The notes under the pieces: generated by a model
Database searches by the model: none
What the model was told of the DNA's origin: nothing
The model's input: the letters and a program-made list of their open reading frames with translations, nothing else
NCBI RefSeq assembly: GCF_964340395.1
Contig: NC_135551.1
Span: 2,161,501-2,225,500, forward strand
Length of the DNA stretch: 64,000 nucleotides
Direction of reading: 5' to 3'
Origin: Glandiceps talaboti
Taxonomy: Eukaryota; Hemichordata; Enteropneusta; Spengelidae
Shown: one piece after another, positions 1 to 14,061 of the stretch
Numbering within the stretch: position 1 is the stretch's first letter
Layout: every line of letters starts with the position of its first letter
Position numbers and translations under genes: made by a program

Positions 1-3000
1 GGAAACCTTTCATTATGAAGTCATTAACACTTGGTTATTTCATTGATACAGGAAATCTTTCATTATGAAGTCATTAACACTTGGTTACTTCATTGATATA
101 GGAAATCTTTCATTATGAAGTCATTAACACTTGGTTACTTCATTGATACAGGGAATCTTTCATTATGAAGTCATTAACACTTGGTTATTTCATTGATATG
201 GGAAATCTTTCATTATGAAGTCATTAACACTTGGTTATTTCATTGATATGGGAAATCTTTCATTATGAAGTCATTAACACTTGGTTATTTCATTGATATG
301 GGAAACCTTTCATTATGAAGTCATTAACACTTGGTTATTTCATTGATACAGGGAATCTTTCATTATGAAGTCATTAACACTTGGTTATTTCATTGATATG
401 GGAAATCTTTCATTATGAAGTCATTAACACTTGGTTATTTCATTGATATAGGAAACCTTTCATTATGAAGTCATTAACACTTGGTTATTTCATTGATACA
501 GGGAATCTTTCATTATGAAGTCATTAACACTTGGTTATTTCATTGATATGGGAAATCTTTCATTATGAAGTCATTAACACTTGGTTATTTCATTGATATG
601 GGAAATCTTTCATTATGAAGTCATTAACACTTGGTTATTTCATTGATACAGGGAATCTTTCATTATGAAGTCATTAACACTTGGTTATTTCATTGATATA
701 GGAAATCTTTCATTATGAAGTCATTAACACTTGGTTATTTCATTGATACAGGGAATCTTTCATTATGAAGTCATTAACACTTGGTTACTTCATTGATATA
801 GGAAATATTTCATTATGAAGTCATTAACACTTGGTTATTTCATTGATACAGGGAATCTTTCATTATGAAGTCATTAACACTTGGTTATTTCATTGATACA
901 GGGAATCTTTCATTATGAAGTCATTAACACTTGGTTATTTCATTGATACAGGGAATCTTTCATTATGAAGTCATTAACACTTGGTTATTTCATTGATACA
1001 GGGAATCTTTCATTATGAAGTCATTAACACTTGGTTATTTCATTGATACAGGGAATCTTTCATTATGAAGTCATTAACACTTGGTTATTTCATTGATATG
1101 GGAAACCTTTCATTATGAAGTCATTAACACTTGGTTATTTCATTGATATGGGAAACCTTTCATTATGAAGTCATTAACACTTGGTTATTTCATTGATACA
1201 GGGAATCTTTCATTATGAAGTCATTAACACTTGGTTATTTCATTGATACAGGGAATCTTTCATTATGAAGTCATTAACACTTGGTTATTTCATTGATATG
1301 GGGAATCTTTCATTATGAAGTCATTAACACTTGGTTATTTCATTGATATAGGAAATCTTTCATTATGAAGTCATTAACACTTGGTTATTTCATTGATATA
1401 GGAAATCTTTCATTATGAAGTCATTAACACTTGGTTATTTCATTGATACAGGGAATCTTTCATTATGAAGTCATTAACACTTGGTTATTTCATTGATATG
1501 GGAAATCTTTCATTATGAAGTCATTAACACTTGGTTATTTCATTGATATAGGAAATCTTTCATTATGAAGTCATTAACACTTGGTTATTTCATTGATATA
1601 GGAAATCTTTCATTATGAAGTCATTAACACTTGGTTATTTCATTGATATAGGAAATCTTTCATTATGAAGTCATTAACACTTGGTTATTTCATTGATACA
1701 GGGAATCTTTCATTATGAAGTCATTAACACTTGGTTATTTCATTGATATGGGAAATCTTTCATTATGAAGTCATTAACACTTGGTTATTTCATTGATATA
1801 GGAAATCTTTCATTATGAAGTCATTAACACTTGGTTATTTCATTGATACAGGGAATCTTTCATTATGAAGTCATTAACACTTGGTTATTTCATTGATATG
1901 GGAAATCTTTCATTATGAAGTCATTAACACTTGGTTATTTCATTGATATAGGAAACCTTTCATTATGAAGTCATTAACACTTGGTTATTTCATTGATACA
2001 GGAAATATTCCATTGTGAAGTCATTAACACTTGGTTATTTCATTGATATGGGAAATCTTTCATTATGAAGTCATTAAACACTTGGTTATTTCATTGATAT
2101 GGGAAATATTTCATTATGAAGTCATTAACACTTGGTTATTTCATTGATACAGGAAATATTTCATTATGAAGTCATTAACACTTGGTTATTTCATTGATAT
2201 AGGAAATCTTTCATTATGAAGTCATTAACACTTGGTTATTTCATTGATACAGGAAATCTTTCATTATGAAGTCATTAACACTTGGTTATTTCATTGATAT
2301 AGGAAATCTTTCATTATGAAGTCATTAACACTTGGTTATTTCATTGATACAGGGAAGCTTTCATTATGAAGTCATTAACACTTGGTTATTTCATTGATAT
2401 GGGAAATCTTTCATTATGAAGTCATTAACACTTGGTTATTTCATTGATATAGGAAATCTTTCATTATGAAGTCATTAACACTTGGTTATTTCATTGATAC
2501 AGGGAATCTTTCATTATGAAGTCATTAACACTTGGTTATTTCATTGATATGGGAAATCTTTCATTATGAAGTCATTAACACTTGGTTATTTCATTGATAT
2601 AGGAAACCTTTCATTATGAAGTCATTAACACTTGGTTATTTCATTGATACAGGAAATATTCCATTGTGAAGTCATTAACACTTGGTTATTTCATTGATAT
2701 GGGAAATCTTTCATTATGAAGTCATTAACACTTGGTTATTTCATTGATATAGGAAATCTTTCATTATGAAGTCATTAACACTTGGTTATTTCATTGATAT
2801 AGGAAATATTTCATTATGAAGTCATTAACACTTGGTTATTTCATTGATATGGGAAATATTTCATTATGAAGTCATTAACACTTGGTTATTTCATTGATAC
2901 AGGAAATATTTCATTATGAAGTCATTAACACTTGGTTATTTCATTGATACAGGAAATATTTCATTATGAAGTCATTAACACTTGGTTATTTCATTGATAT

Positions 3001-3366
3001 GGGAAATCTTTCATTATTAAGTCATTAACACTTGGTTATTTCATTGATATAGGAAATCTTTCATTATGAAGTCATTAACACTTGGTTATTTCATTGATAT
3101 AGGAAATCTTTCATTATGAAGTCATTAACACTTGGTTATTTCATTGATATAGGAAATCTTTCATTATGAAGTCATTAACACTTGGTTATTTCATTGATAC
3201 AGGAAATATTTCATTATGAAGTCATTAACACTTGGTTATTTCATTGATATGGGAAATCTTTCATTATTAAGTCATTAACACTTGGTTATTTCATTGATAT
3301 AGGAAATCTTTCATTATGAAGTCATTAACACTTGGTTATTTCATTGATACAGGGAATCTTTCATTA
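1..3366. repeat. 50-bp satellite array, about 67 copies, truncated at window edge
   Basis: A head-to-tail 50-bp unit with core TCATTAACACTTGGTTATTT fills the first 3.4 kb at nearly perfect periodicity. Units differ mainly at the junction hexamer (GATACA, GATATG or GATATA) and the following GGGAATC, GGAAATC or GGAAACC. One 51-base unit, with an extra A near 2077, shifts the register. A rare variant with CCATTGTGAAG occurs near 2010 and again near 2660, about 13 units apart. A CATTATTAAG variant recurs near 3012 and 3262, 5 units apart. These show block duplication. There is no open frame and no sign of coding. The array continues left of the window. Confidence 0.97.
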
Positions 3367-3436
3367 ATTTTTGTTTAGCTATCCCCAATGGTTGACAGAT
3401 TTCAACCAGTAGTCTTTTCCTAGGGGAGTAACTAGT

Positions 3437-3925
3437 GATACAATTCAACATCCACTCTGTAAGTCAGGAAGTTAGGAGGTCTCTAGTCACGTATTTGAAC
3501 ATCCATCCCTAAACTCACAAAGTTAGGAGGTCTCTAGTCACGTATTTGAACATCCATCCCTAAACTCACAAAGTTAGGAGGTCTCTAGTCATGTAATTTA
3601 ACATCCATCCCTAAACTCACAAAGTTAGGAGGTCTCTAGTCATGTAATTTAACATCCGTCCCTAAACTCACAAAGTTAGGAGGTCTCTAGTCATACAATT
3701 CAACATCCATCCCTAAACTCACAAAGTTAGGAGGTCTCTAGTCATGTATTTTAACATCCATCCCTAAACTCACAAAGTTAGGAGGTCTCTAGTCATGTAA
3801 TTTAACATCCGTCCCTAAACTCACAAAGTTAGGAGGTCTCTAGTCATGTAATTTAACATCTGTCCCTAAACTCACAAAGTTAGGTGGTCTCTAGTCATAC
3901 AATTCAACATCAACCCCTTATCTCA
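3437..3925. repeat. 51-bp minisatellite, about 9 copies
   Basis: The unit contains GTTAGGAGGTCTCTAGTCA followed by a variable stretch and CATCCCTAAACTCACAAA. The first and last copies are degenerate. It is separated from the 50-bp array by about 70 bp of unique sequence and shares no obvious sequence with it. Confidence 0.93.
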
Positions 3926-6900
3926 GGAGGTTTGCAGTGCTTAATGGACTGTCACCATTTGAATTAACTAAAGTACATCAAGATTGGGATGAAAAGAGAA
4001 ATAAGTTTGTATTGTGTGTTAAGGTTATTAAGATGTGAATTTCAAATCACTGTTATCACATTAAACACTACTTACAATCTCTTCGTGATAAAGGTAACTC
4101 AGTCAGCTTTTTATTCTACAGAACATACTTGAATGAAAATTATCCAAAATTGTTGAAATTCTGTAATCTGTCAATGATATATGTCATTCATTCATTCAAT
4201 ACTCTACCCATATCGTAAGATGCTATCATCTCCACAAACATCATGCATGTACTTCTTATTAAACTCAAATGTCCATTTACACTTTTTCTCTGGTATTTTG
4301 ACATTTTCAATGACATTTCTCTTGTGCAATTGTTTTAGTTCAAAGACTAATGAAAAGGAAAAAGAAATGATTGTTACATTTATTCTACTCTTAAAGAACT
4401 TTAAACACAAGATTTGAAATTCACAGAAATTGCTTATTTTCAGGGAAAAAACCTTTCCTTTGATGCTGCTGGTTTTAATGTGATTTAAGAAGAAATATAT
4501 TGTATGACTTTTCAGCAAATGAAATTTATCTACAGATTTCTGAGTCAAAATACACAAAATGACATATGTTCAACTGGCAAAGTCTAAGTGTATGAATTTT
4601 CAAAAATTGCTTTTTTAGAGGGTATAAGTTTTGTACCCTATTTTTTGTTGAGTTCATCTTGCCTGTGAAAATTAGCAACTCTTGTAGAAATACTGTTGAA
4701 AGGGGATTACACTACTTATACAAGCATCCACCCAAATAAGGTTGTACTTCTTTCAGTAATCTTTACAAGTTCAAGTTCATTACAACATCTCACTCTAATG
4801 CCATTATCACTGTTAAGTCATTCTCCAAATCTGTTACCTTTGTTCTGTGCCAGAAAGCCATGCAGTCCTTCTCTCATTCAGCTCAGCTTGAGGCACTTAT
4901 ACGACACGCTTTTTTGAGAATAAAATCCATAATTCATGAGTTGCATTCATCACCACACATGCCATAGTAAGACAAACAGTTGAACACCACTCACCTAATT
5001 TCCTATACTGTGGATTATGTAGGTAAGCTTAGCATGTCATAGGACTTAGCCGACTACACACTTATACCAAATTGTGCCACTGCCAGTTAGATAGTGTAAT
5101 ATGTACCAAACTTATGTCATTCATTCAAACATTGTCAAGACACACACTCTATTTACTAAAATAAGTTATCATTAGATTTGGTGGCTAAATTTACAATGTA
5201 ATATTCCTTGCAGTTATAAGCCTGATAAATGCCTAGTTAATGTACCCATAGGAGGATGGGATAACATCCAACCCATGTGACACATGTCAGCATGGTGAAT
5301 ATACCCACGGGAGCATGAATGAGATGGATTCATTCCCAGAATGGGGATATGGGTGAACTTGTCAACAGAAACTCCTCACTATGTTTATTTGACCAAATTA
5401 ATCTTTATCAACATCTTTTAAAGCATGTTTCTAAAGTTGATTAGAAAGGATAAAGGCCGACTCTTAGGCTGGAAAAACACTTGAGAATAAATGTTTAGGT
5501 TGAATACAGTGCAGCATGGTGAGTACTTCTTGAGTGTCTTTGTAGAATTACAAGCTTGAATAGCTTGACAAGTACTCTGTTACAATTAGCTAGTCATTTG
5601 AGCTACAATAACATCAATTGACACCAACAGCTTACAACCATCAATAGAAGCTGATCAATTAAGACAATAGAAATGTAATTAAGCTTAAGTTAATTAGCTC
5701 CCTAATTCAGCCAAGCATTGACAATCAGACAACAACTTTGTTTGGTCTTTAGATTCTACACAGTGGCTGCACACAGACTCATTCATCCGGTTGTCTACTA
5801 AAGTCTTCTTCCTTTCTACAGTTGTGTAAATTGCGACCAAAAGCTGCACTTATTCAAGTTTTTCAAGTGAAAAGCATGTTTTGTTCTCAATTGTTTGAAG
5901 CAACGGGAGGTATGTTTGATATTTATCTTGGGGCAGTTATTAGTAAGTTTGTTACAGAAATGCTTTAGATCAGCTGACTAATTTTACAATTAGCATGCCA
6001 TTGAGTAAGTTTGATGGTTACAACATTCACTAAGGTTATAATTTGTACCTTCATCTGACTGGACACCATAAATGCTAATTTGAAGGTGACAACATTCTAC
6101 ACCATTGCTGTTAATTGGCTGTGTCAGCTTCAGTCAAACAAATTATGGCTACAATAACCAATGTGTGGTCCTACACAGCAGTATTTGGCTACTGAATAGC
6201 TCATACTAAGTAGAATGGCATTAACAGTATGGATGTGTCATCCAAGAAAGAAACTTAAAATGAGACAAACACAGCATTTAAACAACAAGTTCCTTTGTAA
6301 ATGTCATATACAGTTCCCCCCCCAAAAAAAAATAAATAAAAAAATAAAAAAATAAAAACCTATGTGTGACCAACGGATACTATAGGACAGAGTCATATAC
6401 AGATACTAACAGAATGGTTAGAAAGTACTAAATACAGTCAAAATATACAGATACTAACAGAATGGCCATACCTGATAATGGTAGGGAAGAGATGCTTGTA
6501 CATACTGGATTTTTATGCCAAGTATGGTCACCATTCAGTAAAAAACTAATATAAGTATACCATGTTGCAAGTGTGTATGTGTCCCTTGTTCTGTATCACC
6601 TTTGGCCAAAGTTTGAAAGAAACATTTTGTACTATTGGAGTAGACACTTCAGTGGTCAAAGTCTCTACATCTATAACTCATAGTTCAAGAGCTGTTGCAC
6701 AAACTATGATTGCCATTCAGTTGAAAAGTGAACTGAGCATCAAAATTAGTATAATTATGCATTTCTTGTATACTTATTGAAGAAGAATTGGTCACACTTA
6801 AATATCACAAAGTATCTGAAATATGCAAGAAATAGCCTGATTTTGAAAAAAGACCCTGAGGGTTGAGATCAAAGTCAAAGGTCAAGATCTTAAAAAAAAA

Positions 6901-7109
6901 GTTCACACCTGCAGTGATTGGGAAGTCAAAATATACCAATGTGAAAATGGCCCTATTCTAGCAAAAATAAATGGGATCTGACAATATAAGGGTAGATACA
7001 TGAATGGAGTCTCTATAAACTACCATTTTTCAGTTGATTTTTTTACTACAATGTGGTTGCCATTCTGTACAAGTGATTTACAAGCATCAAAATTAATACA
7101 TTTCTATAT
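3926..7109. other. Intergenic sequence, no gene seen
   Basis: This is AT-rich single-copy-looking sequence. The open frames in it are short (at most 117 codons), overlap on opposite strands and show no recognisable domain. An A-rich AAAATAAAT low-complexity tract lies near 6315-6357. A short motif with ACAGATACTAACAGAATGG occurs twice, near 6400 and 6450. Confidence 0.6.
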
Positions 7110-7207
7110 TTTTGTTCAACAATTTCTGAACTAGACACCTTAAGTACGTGTAGTATCCCCATCAAATGGCAATTTGGCAATTGGCTAGATGTTTGACTTG
7201 ACTTTGT

Positions 7208-7247
<40 letters not shown>

Positions 7248-7253
7248 CACACA

Positions 7254-7316
<63 letters not shown>

Positions 7317-7345
7317 ACAACACACACACACACACACACTTCACC
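7110..7345. mobile_element. Degenerate element fragment ending in a CA microsatellite
   Basis: The stretch AACAATTTCTGAACTAGACACC near 7118, and the text following it, resembles the segment of the family A element at about 31148-31240 (AACAATTTCCCAACTAGACACC). Both run into a CA-dinucleotide tract, here 7212-7340 with CG interruptions. The likeness is by eye and the copy is old, so this may only be a microsatellite next to a diverged repeat. Confidence 0.4.
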
Positions 7346-8912
7346 ATGCCTTTCCCACTATAGACATACTAAAAATTCTAAAGCCAAACTATGTTTGAAG
7401 TGACTTGTGTGTTTTAATATGTCCATCATGTGTTTTAATATGTCCATCATGTGTTTTGCTATATTCTACACTTTAAGTTTAGTTTAGTTTATTTGAGTAA
7501 AACAACAAGATTGACAGTACAGATATACAAATAAAAACTGGTATAAATTGTTGTTGAATTACTTGGACAGAGTCAAAGTTACTGACATATTGTGATGAAT
7601 TGAGTGTCTGCTGTATATTATGCCAGTAGGTAAATGCAACTAAAACTGAAAGCTGCCTTCATCTCTAAACTCCCCATTAATAACAAATCACTGACTGCTT
7701 CAATACCTTTTTGTGACAGTGACTCAATTAAGTCTTTGGCACCAAGTTTTCATTGCACAGGCAAGTAGCTATTGATAACACTTGACCAGATTAAAGTTTG
7801 ACAACTTTTGAATGATTAAGCTCCTCTTCAGTCCATCTACATTCTTAGCAGGCAATCCCATAATTGGTAGTGTTTTGTTTTTAGTATCTACTTTCATGCA
7901 CCACTGGTTCAACCACGTGCCCTCACACACTAAATCCCCAATTGGCAGCTCAGCCCAGCATAAAAACACTTACTACTGCTTCAATGACTTCTGTGTATTG
8001 ACAGACAAAAACTCCAACCTCTACAAGACTATGTTCTGCTTGGAAGCAAATAAATAGATAATAAAAGTGCAATGGTTGTAAAATTGCTAGTACAGCTTTA
8101 CAAGAAATATGTTGATTTAATTGACAATGACTGGTGTTTGCTTGTGGCTTTGGAAACCTGGTCTCTACACTCAAACATTTTGTTGCTGTTTTCTCTTGCT
8201 AAAACTGTAGTAGTCAGTGGTTACAGATACTGAAACAAAAATGAATGTTTCAATCAACCCGTTGTCTCAACCAAATATTTTCTTTCTTTCAAAAAAGGGA
8301 TCTTACAGTCATTGACTTCTGACCATCCCTAACACTCCTACATGACAAGTTCCTGGCACTATACTCCCATGGAAAAAAATTCTCTATTGTTCACATCCAA
8401 ATTTAACAGTTACCAACCTTTACAACTACCTTTGATCTTAACAAATAGACATTGTCAATATAACCTTGTTTAAATGTAATCTTTTATTTTATTATAGATG
8501 TCAATATTGTTGTGGAATCACATGACTTACCTGGTTCTTGGCCCACAAACTTGTTGGTTTTCAAATCTTGCTATCATTTCAAATCTTGCTATCATTTCAA
8601 ATCTTGGATTACTAGATATGAAAGTCGATGACATCTCAATGCTGCATGGTTCTCATATAATACATAAGTGTTCATCAAGATATGTTACTGCCGCTACAAA
8701 ATCTATTTTTTGTTAGTCTTTTTGTTGAAGCTCCAAGTTAATCAGGAGGTAGAAAGAAACCATTTTCTTGTGTGTTATTATGATCAGTGGCAGACAGTGG
8801 TTATGTCAGTAAAGACAAAACATTTCAATTATGTTTTATCTTTGCATCAAAATTCTGAATTGTTTGGCAATTGGCAACCTAGCATTGACAATGGCTTGGA
8901 ACCAACTTACAG
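7346..8912. other. Intergenic sequence with tiny tandem duplications
   Basis: No gene is recognised. A 23-bp unit with GTGTTTTAATATGTCCATCA is repeated near 7409-7453. An 18-bp unit with CAAATCTTGCTATCATTT is repeated near 8562-8605. Open frames are short and mutually overlapping. Confidence 0.55.
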
Positions 8913-9985
8913 ACTTCTAACTAGGGTGACTGTATATTTGTACCGTACTTCTAACTAGGGTGACTGTATATTTGTACCGTACTTCTAACAAGGGTAACTG
9001 TATATTTGTACCGTACTTCTAACTAGGGTAACTGTATATTTGTACCGTACTTCTAACTAGGGTGACTGTATATTTGTACCGTACTTCTAACTAGGGTGAC
9101 TGTATATTTGTACCGTACTTCTAACTAGGGTGACTGTATATTTGTACTGTACTTCTAACTAGGGTGACTGTATATTTGTACCGTACTTCTAACTAGGGTA
9201 ACTGTATATTTGTACCGTACTTCTAACAAGGGTAACTGTATATTTGTACCATACTTCTAACTAGGGTGACTGTATATTTGTACCGTACTTCTAACTAGGG
9301 TAACTGTATATTTGTACCGTACTTCTAACTAGGGTGACTGTATATTTGTACCGTACTTCTAACTAGGGTGACTGTATATTTGTACCGTACTTCTAACAAG
9401 GGTAACTGTATATTTGTACCGTACTTCTAACTAGGGTAACTGTATATTTGTACCGTACTTCTAACTAGGGTGACTGTATATTTGTACCGTACTTCTAACT
9501 AGGGTGACTGTATATTTGTACCGTACTTCTAACTAGGGTGACTGTATATTTGTACCGTACTTCTAACTAGGGTGACTGTATATTTGTACCGTACTTCTAA
9601 CTAGGGTAACTGTATATTTGTACCGTACTTCTAACTAGGGTAACTGTATATTTGTACCGTACTTCTAACAAGGGTAACTGTATATTTGTACCATACTTCT
9701 AACTAGGGTGACTGTATATTTGTACCGTACTTCTAACTAGGGTAACTGTATATTTGTACCGTACTTCTAACAAGGGTAACTGTATATTTGTACCGTACTT
9801 CTAACAAGGGTAACTGTATATTTGTACCGTACTTCTAACTAGGGTAACTGTATATTTGTACCGTACTTCTAACAAGGGTAACTGTATATTTGTACCGTAC
9901 TTCTAACAAGGGTGACTGTATATTTGTACCCTACTTCTAACAAGGGTAGTTGTCTATTAGCTGTATTGAAACCGTACTTCTAACA
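8913..9985. repeat. 34-bp minisatellite, about 31 copies
   Basis: The unit starts ACTTCTAACTAGGGTGACTG and continues with a TATATTTGTACCGT-type end. Two alternating variant positions (CTAACTAGGG or CTAACAAGGG, and GGTGACTG or GGTAACTG) give four subtypes mixed along the array. The last copies are degenerate. The array contains TAGGGT but not runs of the TTAGGG telomere hexamer. Confidence 0.96.
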
Positions 9986-11206
9986 AAATCTAATCTAGCC
10001 TTTAAGGCTAATTATCCTTCATAATCTTCATAAGCAGATTTGGTGATTACTAACATATACCAAGGATTTTGGTAGATTTGTGTACTTATTTTTTTATCTT
10101 TTTTATTCATTTATATTGTTATACATTTTCAAGTATGTATTTGATGTCTTTGTTCACGACAGTAACCAGGTAAAATATATCAGAGTCCCAAGTCATTTTA
10201 CCAGTATTGCCATACCAAATTATAAAATGTGTTTGAAGCTATGCAACTATTACCCCTTTCTGTTATTGGGCTTTCCTAACCTTAGCAATAACACTATATA
10301 TTGTGCAGGGTTCATGCTAATTTTTTCTTCATTTCCTATGTCATATGAAGAGGACATCAAAATTTGTGTATTGACCTAATTGTGATGTATTGACCTAATT
10401 GTGATGTATGTAAATATTTTACTTCTGGGTTTATGATAGTTTTCAACCTATGTTTTTAACACAAAGTGAAAATAGAGATTGTCTGTTGATATGGAGGTTG
10501 TAGGATCGAAATAATGTCATATTTAAATGTGATGATGTCTTTTATCTACAATGAGCAGTTGTAAACTATCTCTTACGCCAATGTCATGTCAACGTGTACT
10601 AAAAGTTATGAGTCTAATTTGATTAAAATCCGGAGTAGTGTATGTGGCGCAATTTCTTTCTTGGCTGTTACATTTACTGTCATTCGTTCTTTCATGAGCG
10701 CTTGTTACATACATCTGACACAATACCACAGGTTTTCCTAAGCCACACGAGAGTGTCGAGTGAATTCACTCAATGAATGAGAACAGTATATGGGTTATTT
10801 CAGTGCATTACTTGGTTTGATGACAATGATATTTCAAAACAATGATATTTCAAAACAAACATGGTAAATGGTATGGTAAATGGTGGGGCCACCATATCTG
10901 TGAGCAATGTCAGTTGTGCAATGTCATTTGGATTTAGTGAAAAGTATGGCCTGATAGTGCCAACAAACATCAAAATATTTTATGGAAAATTTGGACACTT
11001 CAATGACCTGTTTCAAGAGTTGCTTTCTCATGGAGCACACAAGTAAATGTAAACTGCCATTTTCAGATTGCATATGCCGACATGGATGATGTATCAGGTA
11101 ATCAAAGACACAGTAACTAACTAATTGACAGAAAACAATTTTATTTTGGAGCAAGCTGTCTCGAAGGAAAATCATGATTTTACTAAGGAATGTAGCAATC
11201 TCTACC
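9986..11206. other. Intergenic sequence, no gene seen
   Basis: This is AT-rich sequence with a 20-bp direct duplication (GACCTAATTGTGATGTATT) near 10374-10410 and a short ATGATATTTCAAAAC duplication near 10828-10858. No conserved protein domain is visible in the short frames. Confidence 0.55.
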
Positions 11207-11675
11207 AATATTTATAAAATGATCCCTTTACTGGTATTTGGTAAATATTTATAAAATGATCCTCTTACTGGTATTTGGTAAATATTTATAAAATGATCCC
11301 TTTACTGGTATTTGGTAAATATTTATAAAATGATCCCTTTACTGGTATTTGGTAAATATTTATAAAATGATCCCTTTACTGGTATTTGGTAAATGTTTAT
11401 AAAATGATCCCTTTACTGGTATTTGGTAAATATTTATAAAATGATCCCCTTACTGGTATTTGGTAAGTATTTATAAAATGATCCCTTTACTGGTATTTGG
11501 TAAATATTTATAAAATGATCCCCTTACTGGTATTTGGTAAGTATTTATAAAATGATCCCCTTACTGGTATTTGGTAAGTATTTATAAAATGATCCCTTTA
11601 CTGGTATTTGGTAAATATTTATAAAATGATCCCTTTACTGGTATTTGGTAAATATTTATAAAATGATCCCCTTAC
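11207..11675. repeat. 37-bp minisatellite, about 12.6 copies
   Basis: The unit contains TTATAAAATGATCCCTTTAC followed by TGGTATTTGGTAAAT. Variants are CCCCTTAC for CCCTTTAC and GTAAGTATT for GTAAATATT. The array ends in a degenerate copy followed by a short imperfect echo (GGTATTTAGTAAATAGTTGTAAAATGA) near 11692. Confidence 0.95.
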
Positions 11676-11956
11676 AGTAAGATATGGAATGGTATTTAGT
11701 AAATAGTTGTAAAATGATTGAAACTAGTGAATGGATTAATTATGACAAGCCACACACTTCACCTGCTACCTTGTCTTCATTATCTCTAATTTAATTAATG
11801 AACTAAAATAATTAGCATGCAAATTGAGTTAAGTGACTTAATGAGCTTTAAGTTGTACTTCCTTTCACTCTACATTTTTTTTGTTCGATGAGATGCCAAT
11901 TGTTTTCACTTTGTATGAAACTGAAAGACATCACAGGATGTCTTATCCTTATTGTT
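11676..11956. other. Unique spacer between two minisatellites
   Basis: About 280 bp of AT-rich sequence contains TTAATTAATGA and a T-rich tract. It holds no gene. Confidence 0.5.
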
Positions 11957-14061
11957 ATGTCCATAGACATGTAGGGTCTATGGTATGTCCATAGACATGT
12001 AGGGTCTATGGTATGTCCATAGACATGTAGGGTCTATGGTATGTCCATAGACATGTAGGGTCTATGGTATGTCCATAGACATGTAGGGTCTATGGTATGT
12101 CCATAGACATGTAGGGTCTATGGTATGTCCATAGACATGTAGGGTCTATGGTATGTCCATAGACATGTAGGGTCTATGGTATGTCCATAGACATGTAGGG
12201 TCTATGGTATGTCCATAGACATGTAGGGTCTATGGTATGTCCATAGACATGTAGGGTCTATGGTATGTCCATAGACATGTAGGGTCTATGGTATGTCCAT
12301 AGACATGTAGGGTCTATGGTATGTCCATAGACATGTAGGGTCTATGGTATGTCCATAGACATGTAGGGTCTATGGTATGTCCATAGACATGTAGGGTCTA
12401 TGGTATGTCCATAGACATGTAGGGTCTATGGTATGTCCATAGACATGTAGGGTCTATGGTATGTCCATAGACATGTAGGGTCTATGGTATGTCCATAGAC
12501 ATGTAGGGTCTATGGTATGTCCATAGACATGTAGGGTCTATGGTATGTCCATAGACATGTAGGGTCTATGGTATGTCCATAGACATGTAGGGTCTATGGT
12601 ATGTCCATAGACATGTAGGGTCTATGGTATGTCCATAGACATGTAGGGTCTATGGTATGTCCATAGACATGTAGGGTCTATGGTATGTCCATAGACATGT
12701 AGGGTCTATGGTATGTCCATAGACATGTAGGGTCTATGGTATGTCCATAGACATGTAGGGTCTATGGTATGTCCATAGACATGTAGGGTCTATGGTATGT
12801 CCATAGATATGTAGGGTCTATGGTATGTCCATAGACATGTAGGGTCAATGGTATGTCCATAGACATGTAGGGTCTATGGTATGTCCATAGACATGTAGGG
12901 TCTATGGTATGTCCATAGACATGTAGGGTCTATGGTATGTCCATAGACATGTAGGGTCTATGGTATGTCCATAGACATGTAGGGTCTATGGTATGTCCAT
13001 AGACATGTAGGGTCTATGGTATGTCCATAGACATGTAGGGTCTATGGTATGTCCATAGACATGTAGGGTCAATGGTATGTCCATAGACATGTAGGGTCTA
13101 TGGTATGTCCATAGACATGTAGGGTCTATGGTATGTCCATAGACATGTAGGGTCTATGGTATGTCCATAGACATGTAGGGTCTATGGTATGTCCATAGAC
13201 ATGTAGGGTCTATGGTATGTCCATAGACATGTAGGGTCTATGGTATGTCCATAGACATGTAGGGTCTATGGTATGTCCATAGACATGTAGGGTCTATGGT
13301 ATGTCCATAGACATGTAGGGTCTATGGTATGTCCATAGACATGTAGGGTCTATGGTATGTCCATAGACATGTAGGGTCTATGGTATGTCCATAGACATGT
13401 AGGGTCTATGGTATGTCCATAGACATGTAGGGTCTATGGTATGTCCATAGACATGTAGGGTCTATGGTATGTCCATAGACATGTAGGGTCTATGGTATGT
13501 CCATAGACATGTAGGGTCTATGGTATGTCCATAGACATGTAGGGTCTATGGTATGTCCATAGACATGTAGGGTCTATGGTATGTCCATAGACATGTAGGG
13601 TCTATGGTATGTCCATAGACATGTAGGGTCTATGGTATGTCCATAGACATGTAGGGTCTATGGTATGTCCATAGACATGTAGGGTCTATGGTATGTCCAT
13701 AGACATGTAGGGTCTATGGTATGTCCATAGACATGTAGGGTCTATGGTATGTCCATAGACATGTAGGGTCTATGGTATGTCCATAGACATGTAGGGTCTA
13801 TGGTATGTCCATAGACATGTAGGGTCTATGGTATGTCCATAGACATGTAGGGTCTATGGTATGTCCATAGACATGTAGGGTCTATGGTATGTCCATAGAC
13901 ATGTAGGGTCTATGGTATGTCCATAGACATGTAGGGTCTATGGTATGTCCATAGACATGTAGGGTCTATGTTATGTCCATAGACATGTAGGGTCTATGGT
14001 ATGTCCATAGACATGTAGGGTCAATGGTATGTCCATAGACATGTAGGGTCTATGGTATGTC
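11957..14061. repeat. 28-bp hairpin satellite, about 75 near-identical copies
   Basis: Each 28-base unit carries arm CCATAGAC and its exact reverse complement GTCTATGG separated by 7 bases. The two arms can also pair across the unit boundary around the 5-base spacer TATGT. Every arm can therefore fold with either neighbour, and the whole 2.1 kb is a string of potential hairpins. Copies are almost identical; by eye only about five differ, such as GGGTCAATGG near 12843, 13068 and 14020, and a GTTATG near 13969. That implies recent expansion or strong homogenisation. No frame is coding. Confidence 0.97.

Noticed and set aside
8913-9985. Interstitial telomere array suggested by repeated TAGGGT
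   Set aside because: The hexamer occurs once per 34-bp unit and is not TTAGGG in tandem, so it is an ordinary minisatellite.
11957-14061. CRISPR-like array because of short regular palindromic repeats
   Set aside because: There are no unique spacers: the whole 28-bp unit is repeated. The genome is clearly eukaryotic and no cas genes exist.
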